Source: Clostridium cellulovorans 743B
GTDB lineage: Bacteria > Bacillota > Clostridia > Clostridiales > Clostridiaceae
Length of the DNA stretch: 64,000 nucleotides
Reading direction: 5' to 3'
Assembly (NCBI RefSeq): GCF_000145275.1
Contig: NC_014393.1
Span: 4,030,001-4,094,000 of the forward strand
A program made the position numbers and the translations under genes. Shown here one piece after another: positions 53,959 through 63,594 of the stretch. Below the pieces are notes generated by a model. That model searched no databases. It was not told the origin of the DNA and saw nothing but the letters and a program-made list of their open reading frames with translations. Numbering within the stretch: position 1 is the stretch's first letter; each line of letters begins with the position of its first letter.

Positions 53959-55089
53959 TTATCGGTTCACTAAAACCTCTTTAATATACCCAATCAACTC
54001 TTTTGCTGCCCTCTCATGGGATAACCTTCCCGGATGATTTCTTGAGCCTACAGCTTCATCTGTAGTATTTGGAAGTTGGAAAACAGAAACTTTAATATCT
54101 CCTGAATTTTTCTTATAATTATCCACTGCACGATAAATTGCTGGCATAATTATTGAGCCTAACATTCCGTAGACCCATACAATATTTGCAGTTCTATTGT
54201 GTTTTCTAAGCTTAACAAGAAAACCTTCCACTGCATTTTCAAAAGCTTTTATATCTTCCTCATTAAAGGTTCCATCATCATTTAAACGTTGCTTATGACT
54301 TTCACCTGTTGCTTCGTCTCTCCATTCTGGAGAATTGAAAGCTCCCATATCATTGGTTCCAAGGTTAACTACCACCACATCTGGTTGCCAAGATTCAAAA
54401 TCATTTTCTTCAAAGGCCCCTAAAGCTTCATTCTTTTCTCCATTTAAAAGTCCACAAACTTTATCATAGTACTTAGGGATATTACAATATGGGTTGTTAT
54501 CCCAGCTAGTAAAGACGCCCCATCCACTTTGAGAAATTACTCTATATTCTGCATTAAAAGCTGCTGCTGTCATTGCTGTATAGTTATATACTGCACTAAA
54601 CCACATAGAAATCCAATCGTCTTCAACTTTAGCTCCTATTATTCCTTCACCAGAAGTAATACTGTCTCCTATAAACTCAAATTTATATAGTCTTTCTTCT
54701 ACTGGTAGAAATTCTCCATCGAACTTCACTGCATGTATTTTTAAAGAACAGCTAGGATCAGCACTCATTGCCTGAACATCTCTTATAATGCGAAGATTCT
54801 TTACAATACCTTCACTCATACCTCTAAATAAGCAAACCCAATATCTACCTGATATTAACATTTGTCTGCTTACAGGAGCAGAATTGATAACTACACTAAT
54901 CCAAGGTTCATAAATATCATAATCTACTTCTACCTCAACCCAAAGTTCAGAACCCTTAACATTTAATTCAATACCGCCACCTGTCCAAAACACTGTTAAT
55001 GGTGAAAGACATTTCGTCGTTCTTCCATGAATCTTTAAATATTCTATATCAGATAATGGATATACCTTTAGTTTTTCATTTTCTTTCAT
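53959..55089 (-). CDS. SGNH-hydrolase esterase, CE2-like (carbohydrate deacetylase)
   Basis: A 376-residue protein. An N-terminal beta-sandwich (residues 15-120, with RQMLISGRYWVCLFRGM) precedes an SGNH domain with block I FIGDSITSGEG near residue 138, VVVNLGTNDMGAF (block III), and the terminal RNHPGRLSHERAAKEL carrying the catalytic His. This two-part layout matches carbohydrate esterase family 2, which removes acetyl groups from xylan or glucomannan. No signal peptide, so it acts inside the cell. The ATG has AGGAGGTCGAATGTA upstream. Last gene of the GH113 - ABC - CE2 operon. Confidence 0.85.
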   Translation of the reverse strand: MKENEKLKVYPLSDIEYLKIHGRTTKCLSPLTVFWTGGGIELNVKGSELWVEVEVDYDIYEPWISVVINSAPVSRQMLISGRYWVCLFRGMSEGIVKNLRIIRDVQAMSADPSCSLKIHAVKFDGEFLPVEERLYKFEFIGDSITSGEGIIGAKVEDDWISMWFSAVYNYTAMTAAAFNAEYRVISQSGWGVFTSWDNNPYCNIPKYYDKVCGLLNGEKNEALGAFEENDFESWQPDVVVVNLGTNDMGAFNSPEWRDEATGESHKQRLNDDGTFNEEDIKAFENAVEGFLVKLRKHNRTANIVWVYGMLGSIIMPAIYRAVDNYKKNSGDIKVSVFQLPNTTDEAVGSRNHPGRLSHERAAKELIGYIKEVLVNR

Positions 55090-55124
55090 TACATTCGACC
55101 TCCTAGTTTTTTACTTATCTTAAA

Positions 55125-56927
55125 TTACATCTGCAACTTCTTCAATTTATAGAATTCACCCTTCTTTTCCATTAATTCATCATAATTACCTATCTCCTGC
55201 AAACCACCATTGCCAATAACTGCAATTCTATCTGCATTTCTAATTGTAGATAATCTATGAGCAACAACCAAAGTTGTCCTGTCTTTTACAAGTCTTTCAA
55301 TGGATTCTTGTATCTTTTTTTCTGAAATACTGTCTAGTGCAGATGTTGCTTCATCGAGAATCAATATTTTAGGATTCCTAACAAAAGCTCTGGCTATAGA
55401 AATCCTCTGGCGTTGTCCTCCAGAAAGATTGCTACCATGCTCATTGATTTTTGTATCTAAGCCTTCTGGTAAAGATTCAATCAATTCTTCTAAGTTTGCT
55501 GCCTTAATTATTTTATCTAATTCTTCCTCCGATATATCATCTGTACCATAAAGAATATTTTCTCTAATAGTATCAGAAAATAAAATAGCATTTTGAGGTA
55601 CAACGGCAATATGCGAGCGATAACTTGGCAAATTTATATCCTTTATATCTTCACTATCAATGAACACTTGTCCTGCTGAAGCTTGGAAAAATCCGATTAC
55701 AAGGTTTAAAATTGTTGATTTTCCTGCTCCTGAAGGTCCTACAAAGGCTATAGTCTCCCCAGGTCTTATTGAAAAACTTAAATTCTGCAATACTGGAGTT
55801 TCACTATCTTTATATTGAAAATTCACGTTCTTAAAGGTAACTTCACCAGTTATGCTCTTGATTTTCTTTTTCTTACGATTATTCTCTATATCATCACAAA
55901 GTAATATGTCACCAACAGAATTGACTGATTCTAAACCTTTTGCAATAGTAGGCAATAATGTAATAACACCAGAAACCTGCGCTACAATAGATGCAAAATA
56001 AGTCTGGTACATTACAACCTCTCCTACTGTAATATACTCCTTAACTGCTAAATATCCTGTGAACCCAAGACAAATTATTTGAAAGACCTGAAAGGCAACC
56101 CAACTAATAGATGAAAAATATGATTGAATAATATCTAACTTTAAACCTTTTTTAGCCACATTTATCAGTTGGTTATCCATCTTCTTTGTCTCTTGTTTTT
56201 CTAATCCGTGAGCTCTTGTAACAGGAATTAATTCTACCATTTCCATTACACGAACAGAGGTTTCTTCCATTTCTTTTCTATAATCACTATTGTATCTTTT
56301 AATCTTCCCTCTAAATACCACAATAATAAGTACAGCCACAGGTATTGTCGCAAGAAAAAATAGGAATACTGTTAAACTCTTAAAAATGACAATACTTAAT
56401 GCTACAACTATATTTAGCATAATACTTAGTATTGTTATAAAAATCTGCGCTGATAAATTTTCAATCTGCTCTACATCACGCATAATCTTTGATTGTAATC
56501 TTCCTGACTGCATTTCATTATGATATGCAATAGAAAGTTGCTGCAACTTCCTTACAAGTGAGCTTCTAAGGTCTCTTTCTATACTTCTTATGGCTTTTGC
56601 ATAAAGTACAGTATGAATATAATTGGTTGGTACATTTTGTATTACCATAACAAGGATTACAATGACGTTAATAATAATTACCTTTACTGCGTTTTCTCCT
56701 CTGTTAGTAGCTGCATTGATAATATTTGAGGTTACAATTGGCAACACCCATACGGATGAATGTTTAATTATAAAAAACACAACTGAGAAAAACAACTTCA
56801 AGTAATGACCTTTATACAATCCAATGAGGGTTTTTAAAGTATGATTCTTGTTACGTCTAAAGTTTTCTAAAAGTGCTTCCTCCGATGGTCCTAACTTATA
56901 CTTCTCTGTCTGCTCTGACTTCTCCAC
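55125..56927 (-). CDS. Exporter-type ABC transporter (fused membrane and ATPase domains)
   Basis: A 600-residue half-transporter: about six membrane helices (residues 50-330) of the ABC exporter type, then an ATPase with Walker A VGPSGAGKST (near residue 395), the Q-loop VVPQNAILFSD, signature LSGGQRQRISIARA, Walker B ILILDEATSALD and the H-loop VAHRLST. The start is GTG at 56925-56927, overlapping the GH113 stop as TAGTG. Its place between a glycosidase and a deacetylase is unusual for this class, which normally exports lipids, drugs or peptides. There is no C39 peptidase domain. Confidence 0.93.
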   Translation of the reverse strand: MEKSEQTEKYKLGPSEEALLENFRRNKNHTLKTLIGLYKGHYLKLFFSVVFFIIKHSSVWVLPIVTSNIINAATNRGENAVKVIIINVIVILVMVIQNVPTNYIHTVLYAKAIRSIERDLRSSLVRKLQQLSIAYHNEMQSGRLQSKIMRDVEQIENLSAQIFITILSIMLNIVVALSIVIFKSLTVFLFFLATIPVAVLIIVVFRGKIKRYNSDYRKEMEETSVRVMEMVELIPVTRAHGLEKQETKKMDNQLINVAKKGLKLDIIQSYFSSISWVAFQVFQIICLGFTGYLAVKEYITVGEVVMYQTYFASIVAQVSGVITLLPTIAKGLESVNSVGDILLCDDIENNRKKKKIKSITGEVTFKNVNFQYKDSETPVLQNLSFSIRPGETIAFVGPSGAGKSTILNLVIGFFQASAGQVFIDSEDIKDINLPSYRSHIAVVPQNAILFSDTIRENILYGTDDISEEELDKIIKAANLEELIESLPEGLDTKINEHGSNLSGGQRQRISIARAFVRNPKILILDEATSALDSISEKKIQESIERLVKDRTTLVVAHRLSTIRNADRIAVIGNGGLQEIGNYDELMEKKGEFYKLKKLQM

Positions 56928-57862
56928 TATTTCACCACCGCATCATAGTAATTCTTTATCACTTTCTCTGCTGGCTTTCCATATACATCATAGCCTTTAT
57001 CAGCTTCTACTTTGTTTAAAGAGTATTGATTCCATGCCCAATCCCACATAGCAAAACCAGATACCCAATGACGTTTTAGTGACGCCTCAAACATAGCTTT
57101 ATACCACTGTGCTTGTTCCTCTAAAGCAACTTCCCCCTCCATATTCCAATCATTTGGAGTTGATGAAGAACCCTTTGTTGACATACAGCCTGCCTCTGCA
57201 AAGAAAAATGGTTTATTAAATTTTTTTACTACTTTTTCTATACGATCTAATTCCTTTTCCCAATCCTTAAGAGGATAATATCCACTTGAAGAAATTATAT
57301 CTACACAATCCCACCACTTCACATTATGCTCTTGATATTTATCAGTATTATACGATACTAACCCATGATAAACTCCTCTAATATCTGCTATAAGCTTACG
57401 CCATTCTTCCTCTCTACGCTCTGACATGACCATCTCACAACCTGCAATAAACATTTCACAGCCTGTTTTTTCAGCAAGGTTGGCATAATGAAGTTGAAAA
57501 TCTGTATATGATTTAAACCATTTACTCCATTTTGGCTCGCAATGAACTTCTTCATCGAAAAAATTTATATGAGCTCTCCAGGTTCCATTTTTACAATTAG
57601 CTGTTGGTTTAAGTGCTACTCTAAGACCTATTTTTTTAGCATATTCTATCATATCTATTAATTCTTCATCAGATACTGTTGAATTAGAAGTATAACAAAT
57701 CTCTTCTGATTGAGCAGTATCCTGAAGTCCATTCGGTACTAAAATTATAAAATTAACTCCAACTCTTTCTTTTAAATTGTCCAAACTCTTATAAGCTTCT
57801 TTCTTTGTATAACTGCCTCTTTTAGCAAAAGGTGCAAAAGTAAATCCCTTAATAAATTCCAT
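56927..57862 (-). CDS. Glycoside hydrolase family 113-like beta-mannanase
   Basis: A 311-residue TIM-barrel enzyme: FIKGFTFAPFAKRGSYTKKEAYKSL at the start, LRVALKPTANCKNGTWRAHINF, FIAGCEMVMSERREEEWR with the probable acid/base Glu near residue 147, and FFFAEAGCMSTKGSS with the nucleophile Glu near residue 229, then the WVSGFAMWDWAWNQYS strand. This fits GH113, whose members hydrolyse beta-1,4-mannan or mannooligosaccharides. No signal peptide, so probably intracellular. It begins the operon and is translationally coupled to the ABC gene by TAGTG. Confidence 0.85.
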   Translation of the reverse strand: MEFIKGFTFAPFAKRGSYTKKEAYKSLDNLKERVGVNFIILVPNGLQDTAQSEEICYTSNSTVSDEELIDMIEYAKKIGLRVALKPTANCKNGTWRAHINFFDEEVHCEPKWSKWFKSYTDFQLHYANLAEKTGCEMFIAGCEMVMSERREEEWRKLIADIRGVYHGLVSYNTDKYQEHNVKWWDCVDIISSSGYYPLKDWEKELDRIEKVVKKFNKPFFFAEAGCMSTKGSSSTPNDWNMEGEVALEEQAQWYKAMFEASLKRHWVSGFAMWDWAWNQYSLNKVEADKGYDVYGKPAEKVIKNYYDAVVK

Positions 57863-58011
57863 AGTCTTCTTCCCTTCCTTATCTTTAAGAAAAATTTAAA
57901 TTATTTTATTCCATGTCCTTGAATTATCTACCTTAACTATAACAATTCTATCCTTTATCTGATATAATACAATTATTTAAAAATAGAACAAATCTATTTT
58001 AGGAGGCTACT

Positions 58012-58902
58012 ATGAATTATTTATTTGAGGAAGGAAACATCTTAACTTCACCTTTTGAAGCCTTTTTCTTTGATACAAAATACAACGTATTTCCGATAAA
58101 AGCTCACTGGCATTATTTTATGGAAATTATTTTTATGATTAAAGGAACTGCAATAATAAGTTGCAACAGTGAAGAATATGTATTAGAATCTGGAGATTTA
58201 ATTCTATTTCATCCGCAATCAGTACATTCAATTTTTACAAATTCTCATCAACAGTTAAAATATGCAGTGCTTAAATTTGATATAAATACCCTTAGATTAA
58301 ATAGCAGCTACACACCAAAACTTAGTTCAATTTTTAAATACGCCGTAGATAACCCTACCGCACCTATTTTTCTTTCTTCACAAGCTTTTAAAGACTTTCC
58401 TTTGGACAATTTATTTAATAGTTGCATTGAAGAAGTAAAAAATAAAGATTACGGCTATGATATAAGATTTCAAGCTTTAATTTCCTCTTTATTAATAGAA
58501 ATTCTTAGAATTTGGAGACGAAGAGGATTTGATACAACTAACACTGCATTAATGCCTTCTAATTCAGATTCCTTATACACAATTTTGCAATATATCGACG
58601 AGCATTCCCATGAGTCTTTAAGGGTTGAAGCTTTAGCAGAAATGTGCCATATGAGTTATTCTTACTTTGCAAAGAAATTTCATGAATTATACGGCCAATC
58701 CTGCAAGGACTATATTGAATTTATAAGAATCAGTAAGGTTAAGGATTTATTGCTGTTCACCAGCTTTGACCTTAACTATATAAGTCAAGAAACTGGTTTT
58801 GCTGATTGCAGTCACTTAATACGTACCTTTAAAAAGAAAACAGGAGTAACACCAAAGCAATTTCGTATGCAACACTTGATAGATAAACAAGGTGAAAATT
58901 AA
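58012..58902 (+). CDS. AraC-family regulator with cupin sensor domain
   Basis: A 296-residue regulator. An N-terminal cupin domain (residues 15-110: HWHYFMEIIFMIKGTAIISCNSEEYVLESGDLILFHPQSVHSIF) senses a sugar. The C-terminal two-HTH DNA-binding domain covers residues 195-290 (LRVEALAEMCHMSYSYFAKKFHELYGQSCKDYIEFIRISKVKDLLLFTSFDLNYISQETGFADCSHLIRTFKKKTGVTPKQF). GGAGGCTACT precedes the ATG. It is divergent from the GH113 operon across 150 bases and probably activates it when a mannan-derived sugar is present. Confidence 0.92.
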   Translation: MNYLFEEGNILTSPFEAFFFDTKYNVFPIKAHWHYFMEIIFMIKGTAIISCNSEEYVLESGDLILFHPQSVHSIFTNSHQQLKYAVLKFDINTLRLNSSYTPKLSSIFKYAVDNPTAPIFLSSQAFKDFPLDNLFNSCIEEVKNKDYGYDIRFQALISSLLIEILRIWRRRGFDTTNTALMPSNSDSLYTILQYIDEHSHESLRVEALAEMCHMSYSYFAKKFHELYGQSCKDYIEFIRISKVKDLLLFTSFDLNYISQETGFADCSHLIRTFKKKTGVTPKQFRMQHLIDKQGEN

Positions 58903-58984
58903 CTGACAAACAAACACATAATTGTGTTATAATATATGAAATATTGAAAAACCACCAACTAAATTATATAAAGGAGATATATGT

Positions 58985-59644
58985 ATGAGTGGTCTCTACA
59001 ATAATATTACGGAAGTTTTTAAGAAAAATTCTGATATTCTATTTGGTATTTCAAATATAGAGTTTAGTGAATATAAATCAGATTATAAGTGTGCATTAGT
59101 TTTAGCTGTTCCTCATGCAGAGTTATTAAATATATATCATTACAAAGAAGATAAGCTTGAAAACTTGATATGCAATGCACGTGATAAGATTAACTTGTTA
59201 TTAGAAGACATTACTACTATATTGGAAAAACATAAAGTTCAATATTATATACCACCTGTTGCACAATCAAATGAAGAAACTCTCCTTGCACCATTCTCAT
59301 TCAAATTTGCAAGTGTTAATGCAGGTTTAGGTTGGATAGGCAAGAATGGTGTTTTAATCACAGAAATGTATGGACCAAGGGTAAGACTCTCTGCAATACT
59401 AATTAATTCTGATTTACCAATAGGAAATCCAATTACAAAAAGTAAATGTCCGCCAGAGTGTAATGTATGCATTGACGCTTGTCCTCATAAAGCTTTAACT
59501 GGGCATCCATGGAATATAGCTACAAAACGTGAAACTTTAATTGATTATAAATTATGTAATAAAAAAAGGAGCCTTTATATAAAGACTCATAACAGAAAAC
59601 ACTCCTGTGGCTTATGTCTATTGTCATGTCCTATTGGAATATAA
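58985..59644 (+). CDS. QueG-like / double-cluster ferredoxin reductase-family protein
   Basis: A 219-residue protein whose middle part (ALVLAVPHAELL, ASVNAGLGWIGKNGVLITEMYGPRVRLSAILIN) resembles the epoxyqueuosine-reductase family. Two iron-sulphur motifs follow: CPPECNVCIDACPHKAL near residue 155 and HSCGLCLLSCPIG at the end. It is shorter than true QueG (about 350-390 residues) and lacks the full cobalamin domain, so function is uncertain. AAGGAGATAT lies before the ATG. Downstream is convergent to a MerR gene. Confidence 0.8.
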   Translation: MSGLYNNITEVFKKNSDILFGISNIEFSEYKSDYKCALVLAVPHAELLNIYHYKEDKLENLICNARDKINLLLEDITTILEKHKVQYYIPPVAQSNEETLLAPFSFKFASVNAGLGWIGKNGVLITEMYGPRVRLSAILINSDLPIGNPITKSKCPPECNVCIDACPHKALTGHPWNIATKRETLIDYKLCNKKRSLYIKTHNRKHSCGLCLLSCPIGI

Positions 59645-59743
59645 AAATGCATCTGATACCAATACAGCTTTTAACATACATTATTTCTTTCAATGTCCTA
59701 CTTAAATAAAGTTTTTACATTAGCGTTAAATTTTTTAATTAAC

Positions 59744-60679
59744 CTATCTCTTCTTTACAGGCTCTAATAGATTAAGTATAAACTGGCTACCTTGTCCATC
59801 CGCATTATCATTTCTTATATGCTCTTCAAAACACAACCTAGAACTATCTGGTTTATATTCATTATTCTCCTCAAGCTGCTTCATCAATAATTGCCATGAA
59901 CCATAAATATCATCACTACTTGGCATTACAGCATACAAGCCACCTGGAAGTCTCATTTCTTTTAAATGTGCTGGAATTTCAACACTTTCTGGTATTGCTG
60001 CACACATTCCATATCCATATTCGGGACTTGACTCACTTGGAAAGGGCTTAACATTTCCACCAAGTAATCTTGTAATTCCCATAAGCTTTGATTCTTCTAC
60101 CCATTTTACCACTGGTGCTATTGCTTCATCTTCTGGTGAGATTCCAACAGCTATGTTATAAGCTACTCTCATTGGCGGAAGCGTTATGAACCTCACGTTA
60201 TTATTATCAGCGTTTACTGAATTTGTTTCATTATCAATCATTTTAATATCCTCCTGTTTTTCACCTTTACTATCTTCTAATATATTGTGAAAAATATGAC
60301 TAAGCTCTTCTAATGAGTTACCTGTATTATGCTGATTAAAATTCATTAAAGAATTTAAGAAATCATTTAATATACTCTTATGCTCTATTAGTTCATTAGT
60401 ACTTTTAGCAATGGAAGTTAACTGATTCTTTATAATTCTCTGGACTATTTTTAAGTCTTTAGTGTCCAATATCAACTTTATATCCTTTAATGGAATATTC
60501 AACTTTCTGAGATAAGTGATAATCCTTATAGCTAAAATCGCTTCCTCATCATAAATTCTCCACCCTGATTCATAATCACGGCTACTTTTAAATAATCCTT
60601 CTGACTCCCAGTGACGTAAAGTACGACTTGTTAATCCTAATTGCTGTGAAAGTTTATTAATTGAAATAGGTAACATCAT
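59744..60679 (-). CDS. MerR-family regulator with GyrI-like effector domain
   Basis: A 311-residue regulator: N-terminal winged-helix HTH (ISINKLSQQLGLTSRTLRHWESEGLFKSSRDYESGWRIYDEEAILAIRIITYLRKLNIPLKDIKLIL), a coiled-coil dimer helix at residues 75-130, and a C-terminal effector-binding domain from residue 165 (ITLPPMRVAYNIAVGISPEDEAI, VMPSSDDIYGSWQLL, FEEHI). Such BmrR-like proteins activate multidrug or lipid-handling genes. The start ATG has GGAGTTTTAAAA upstream. Its own promoter carries a MerR-type operator (60716-60746). Confidence 0.9.
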   Translation of the reverse strand: MMLPISINKLSQQLGLTSRTLRHWESEGLFKSSRDYESGWRIYDEEAILAIRIITYLRKLNIPLKDIKLILDTKDLKIVQRIIKNQLTSIAKSTNELIEHKSILNDFLNSLMNFNQHNTGNSLEELSHIFHNILEDSKGEKQEDIKMIDNETNSVNADNNNVRFITLPPMRVAYNIAVGISPEDEAIAPVVKWVEESKLMGITRLLGGNVKPFPSESSPEYGYGMCAAIPESVEIPAHLKEMRLPGGLYAVMPSSDDIYGSWQLLMKQLEENNEYKPDSSRLCFEEHIRNDNADGQGSQFILNLLEPVKKR

Positions 60680-60715
60680 TTTTAAAACTCCTTACATATT
60701 TTAGAGGATCCTCAT

Positions 60716-60746
60716 AATATAATCATATCACTTGACGCTACGTCAA
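60716..60746 (-). promoter_or_regulatory. MerR-type promoter/operator upstream of the MerR gene
   Basis: On the minus strand TTGACG (60746-60741) and TATATT (60721-60716) are separated by 19 bases, the long spacer expected for MerR activators. The palindrome TTGACGTAGCGTCAA covers the -35 and spacer. Autoregulation is likely; the hydrolase gene on the other side (60768-62096) is on the same strand and ends just before it. Confidence 0.78.
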
Positions 60747-60767
60747 AAGCAAGAGTTTTATTTATTT

Positions 60768-62096
60768 TTAATATTTATCTTCAGGCTTAAAACTTCCTTC
60801 TTGCTTTAGATAGCAGTCAAAAAACTCTAATGCTATATCATTCATTTTTTCAATGACATAATATTTATCTGCCTCTTCCTTTCCAATCTTATTTTTAGCA
60901 GTGCTACTTATCATTCTCGTAAGTAACGGTGAAACTATAGGAAGATCCGTAAAGCTCATATGATTTGTGCCTTCAAAATAAACTTCGAAGGAATTAGGTG
61001 CAGTAGCTAATATAAGTCTTTGGGGTATAATGATATCTGGATCAGTTATCTTTTCATACAATCGCTTCATATCGTCGCTATATATACTTAGTATCGGAAC
61101 GGTATAAATCTTATCATTAACTCTACACCTACCATTTTCAAAGCCTATATACTCACCAAGTAAATCAGCATCAAGATTTATAATAGCTCCGATATCATTT
61201 CGCTCTCTTCCCACTTGTGCACTGGCTGCTCCCCCTAAGGAATGACCTATCAAACCAATTTTACTAGTATCGATAAGTTGATAAACCTTATCACTGTTAC
61301 CTTCATTTACCTTTTGAAGAATTGTATCAATGATAAAATTTATATCATCAGTACGAACTTTTAGCCAATTCTGCTGAAGCTTGTACTCAGTCTCAGCATC
61401 ATAAATATCATTGTTAACATCATTGACTTCCTTCATAAAATTTTTATCCACCATCGTAACTTTTTTATCAACATTCACAGTGATTAAAGAGTGATGTGGA
61501 TGATCAATAGAACATACTACATATCCGTTGCTAGCTAACTCATTAAAAGTAGAAGTATTACTGGTTTTTACTCCAAAGGCTCCATGAGAGAATATTACTA
61601 AAGGACACTTTCCTGTAGCTTCTTCAGGATACCAAAACTCTGCCGTACCTTCTCTTTTCTCATTAGTATTACTAAAAGTATCAATACGATTATTATCTTT
61701 AAAAGTATAGGTCGCTGCTTTTATCTTATATTTACCTGTAGTTTCAGGAAGCTTGTATTGTGGGAATATTAATGCAGGACTAACAGCTAAAAATATAGTA
61801 ACCCACATAGAAAGTCCCTTGATAATTATACGTGAAGTCCTATATTGCTTTTTACATTCTCTTCTGCGTACCAAAGATATAACGCTAATTACTGACCATA
61901 TAAATAATATAACTGCTAAAGGCTTCCACTGAAAGCTCCACTGAATAATAGACAACAATATAAATAAAAAAAATACTATAAACGTACTTATGCGAATTAT
62001 GTTTCTCATTTTCTTTTCATTGGATTTTCTTTTAAAGCAGTATATTCCAAAAATTATCTCTATCACTGCTGCAATAGTAAGTATCACTGTTCCCAT
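60768..62096 (-). CDS. Membrane-tethered alpha/beta hydrolase (PAF-acetylhydrolase-like)
   Basis: A 442-residue protein. Four hydrophobic helices occupy residues 1-115 (VILTIAAVIEIIFGIYCF, STFIVFFLFILLSIIQW, LAVILFIWSVISVISLV, SMWVTIFLAVSPALIF). The catalytic part follows with oxyanion strand PLVIFSHGAFG, nucleophile GHSLGGAASAQ near residue 275, an Asp in IINLDADLLG or LSIYSDD and the His in GTNHMSFTDLP, the order typical of PAF-acetylhydrolase/chlorophyllase-type lipases. The hydrolase domain probably faces outside. Substrate unknown. Confidence 0.83.
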   Translation of the reverse strand: MGTVILTIAAVIEIIFGIYCFKRKSNEKKMRNIIRISTFIVFFLFILLSIIQWSFQWKPLAVILFIWSVISVISLVRRRECKKQYRTSRIIIKGLSMWVTIFLAVSPALIFPQYKLPETTGKYKIKAATYTFKDNNRIDTFSNTNEKREGTAEFWYPEEATGKCPLVIFSHGAFGVKTSNTSTFNELASNGYVVCSIDHPHHSLITVNVDKKVTMVDKNFMKEVNDVNNDIYDAETEYKLQQNWLKVRTDDINFIIDTILQKVNEGNSDKVYQLIDTSKIGLIGHSLGGAASAQVGRERNDIGAIINLDADLLGEYIGFENGRCRVNDKIYTVPILSIYSDDMKRLYEKITDPDIIIPQRLILATAPNSFEVYFEGTNHMSFTDLPIVSPLLTRMISSTAKNKIGKEEADKYYVIEKMNDIALEFFDCYLKQEGSFKPEDKY

Positions 62097-62418
62097 AATG
62101 CTTTTCCTCTCTATTCTTTAATTTTATAGATATATAAGTTCCATTATTTTTTCACCATAAAACCTAGGTTTAAGTAATTATTAATAATTTGTTCTGCTAT
62201 TGATAATTAGCTCAAAGATTTTAACTTTTATTATTGAAACATATATAATTTATCTATAAAAATAAAATACATCATGATTTTTCTAATGTATATACGATGA
62301 ACAGTATCCTGCAACTACAACTAAGTAAGCTGCAAAATGAGAGAGGTAAGTTGCATAACCAATATATAAATTTATTTAAAGACATTATTAGAATTTATAT
62401 AATTTATTCTTTTTATAA

Positions 62419-62847
62419 CTATAATTCATCTCTCATAGCCTTTAATTTTTCGTTAATTTTATCAGTAGTTTTTTTATCATAAGTCCAAGAAATAAAAAGT
62501 ACAGAAATATAGATTACAGCTATCTGAAACTGTAATAAAACTATACCACCGATTCCACTAATAGAGCCAACCAAGTTAGCTAGAATCAATAATGCTGCCT
62601 CTAATACAAAAAAATGAATAATTCTCCTAATCCACATTTCCTTTTCAGAGATGCTTCTTTCAGAATAAAAAATCAAACTTAGCAAATCAACTATTAAGGA
62701 ACAAATCATATATATATACATATCCCTTAGTTCAATAGAATCATTGGGCTGGAAAATTTGGCGTGTTATAGTTAAAGAAATTACAATAAGTGCAAATATA
62801 ATAAAAAAATCTCTAATTAATTTTTTAATAAACTCTATTAAATTCAT
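62419..62847 (-). CDS. DUF3021 membrane protein
   Basis: A 142-residue protein with four hydrophobic segments (about residues 13-27, 44-62, 76-97, 103-122), the layout of DUF3021. These proteins are nearly always encoded directly after a LytTR regulator and are thought to be part of a regulator pair. That is the case here, with the start 13 bases after the LytTR stop. GGAGAAGGT precedes the ATG. The ORFs on the opposite strand in the tail are shadows. Confidence 0.85.
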   Translation of the reverse strand: MNLIEFIKKLIRDFFIIFALIVISLTITRQIFQPNDSIELRDMYIYMICSLIVDLLSLIFYSERSISEKEMWIRRIIHFFVLEAALLILANLVGSISGIGGIVLLQFQIAVIYISVLFISWTYDKKTTDKINEKLKAMRDEL

Positions 62848-62860
62848 GTACCTTCTCCTC

Positions 62861-63298
62861 CTATAAACCCAACATCTTTTTTAATATAGGAACATATTGT
62901 CTTGAAACAGTAATCTTCTCTCCATTATCAAGCCTTGCTTCAAATCTTCCACTTAGGGATGGCCTTATATATGAAATTTTAGTTAAGTTGAGAATGGTAG
63001 ATTTTGATGCACGAAAAAACTTCTTTCCTTGGCATATTTCCTCAAGCTCATATAACTTTTCCTTTACTTCAAAAACTTTATCCTTACAATAAATAAACAC
63101 TTTATTATCCACAGTTTCAAAATAATATACATCAATAAGGTTTATCCTGTGGATATTATCTTCTCTATAGCCAAGTAACACCGATTTTTCACTTTTCAAC
63201 TTATGTAATATTTTTAGGATATTATCATTAACCTCATGACATTTTATAATTATCTCCTCATCGAATTCTCTATCTATCTGTTCAATTGATATCTTCAT
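62861..63298 (-). CDS. LytTR-family DNA-binding regulator
   Basis: A 145-residue regulator with a C-terminal LytTR DNA-binding domain: NIHRINLIDVYYFETVDNKVFIYCKDKVFEVKEKLYELEEICQGKKFFRASKSTILNLTKISYIRPSLSGRFEARLDNGEKITVSRQYVPILKKML. No receiver domain is attached. Together with the DUF3021 gene it forms a widespread two-gene regulator/membrane unit, usually controlling an ABC transporter; none is adjacent here. Start ATG with GGTGGAAAT upstream. Confidence 0.9.
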   Translation of the reverse strand: MKISIEQIDREFDEEIIIKCHEVNDNILKILHKLKSEKSVLLGYREDNIHRINLIDVYYFETVDNKVFIYCKDKVFEVKEKLYELEEICQGKKFFRASKSTILNLTKISYIRPSLSGRFEARLDNGEKITVSRQYVPILKKMLGL

Positions 63299-63425
63299 AT
63301 TTCCACCACTTTAAATCTGATTTTAAATATATAATTTATCCTTAATTAGAGTACTACCTTTTTTTATTTCTGTACTACAATAGTTGAGGCTTAACAATGT
63401 TTATAAAATGATTTCTTTAATAAAA

Positions 63426-63447
63426 GCTTAGTGCAAAAACACTAAGC
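63426..63447 (-). terminator. Terminator after the right-edge effector-domain gene
   Basis: GCTTAGTG pairs with CACTAAGC around CAAAAA. On the minus strand the tail is TTTTATT. It lies about 150 bases past the stop at 63595. Confidence 0.82.
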
Positions 63448-63594
63448 CTCACAAATTTATATTATATCAAATCAACCGAAAATTTTATGCATTTTTACCA
63501 ATAACTCACAACTAAAAAATTCTTCATTTCCTATATAGTAGTTTGTTTACCTTTAAGCTTTTATCCTATACTCATCAATGATAATGATATTTAG

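Noticed and set aside
55125..56927. ABC transporter as exporter for the double-glycine peptides
   Set aside because: It lacks the N-terminal C39 peptidase domain, is 22 kb away, and is translationally coupled to a glycosidase gene.
62297..62482. 61-codon plus-strand frame upstream of the DUF3021 gene end
   Set aside because: Overlaps the end of the DUF3021 gene on the other strand and has no ribosome site.
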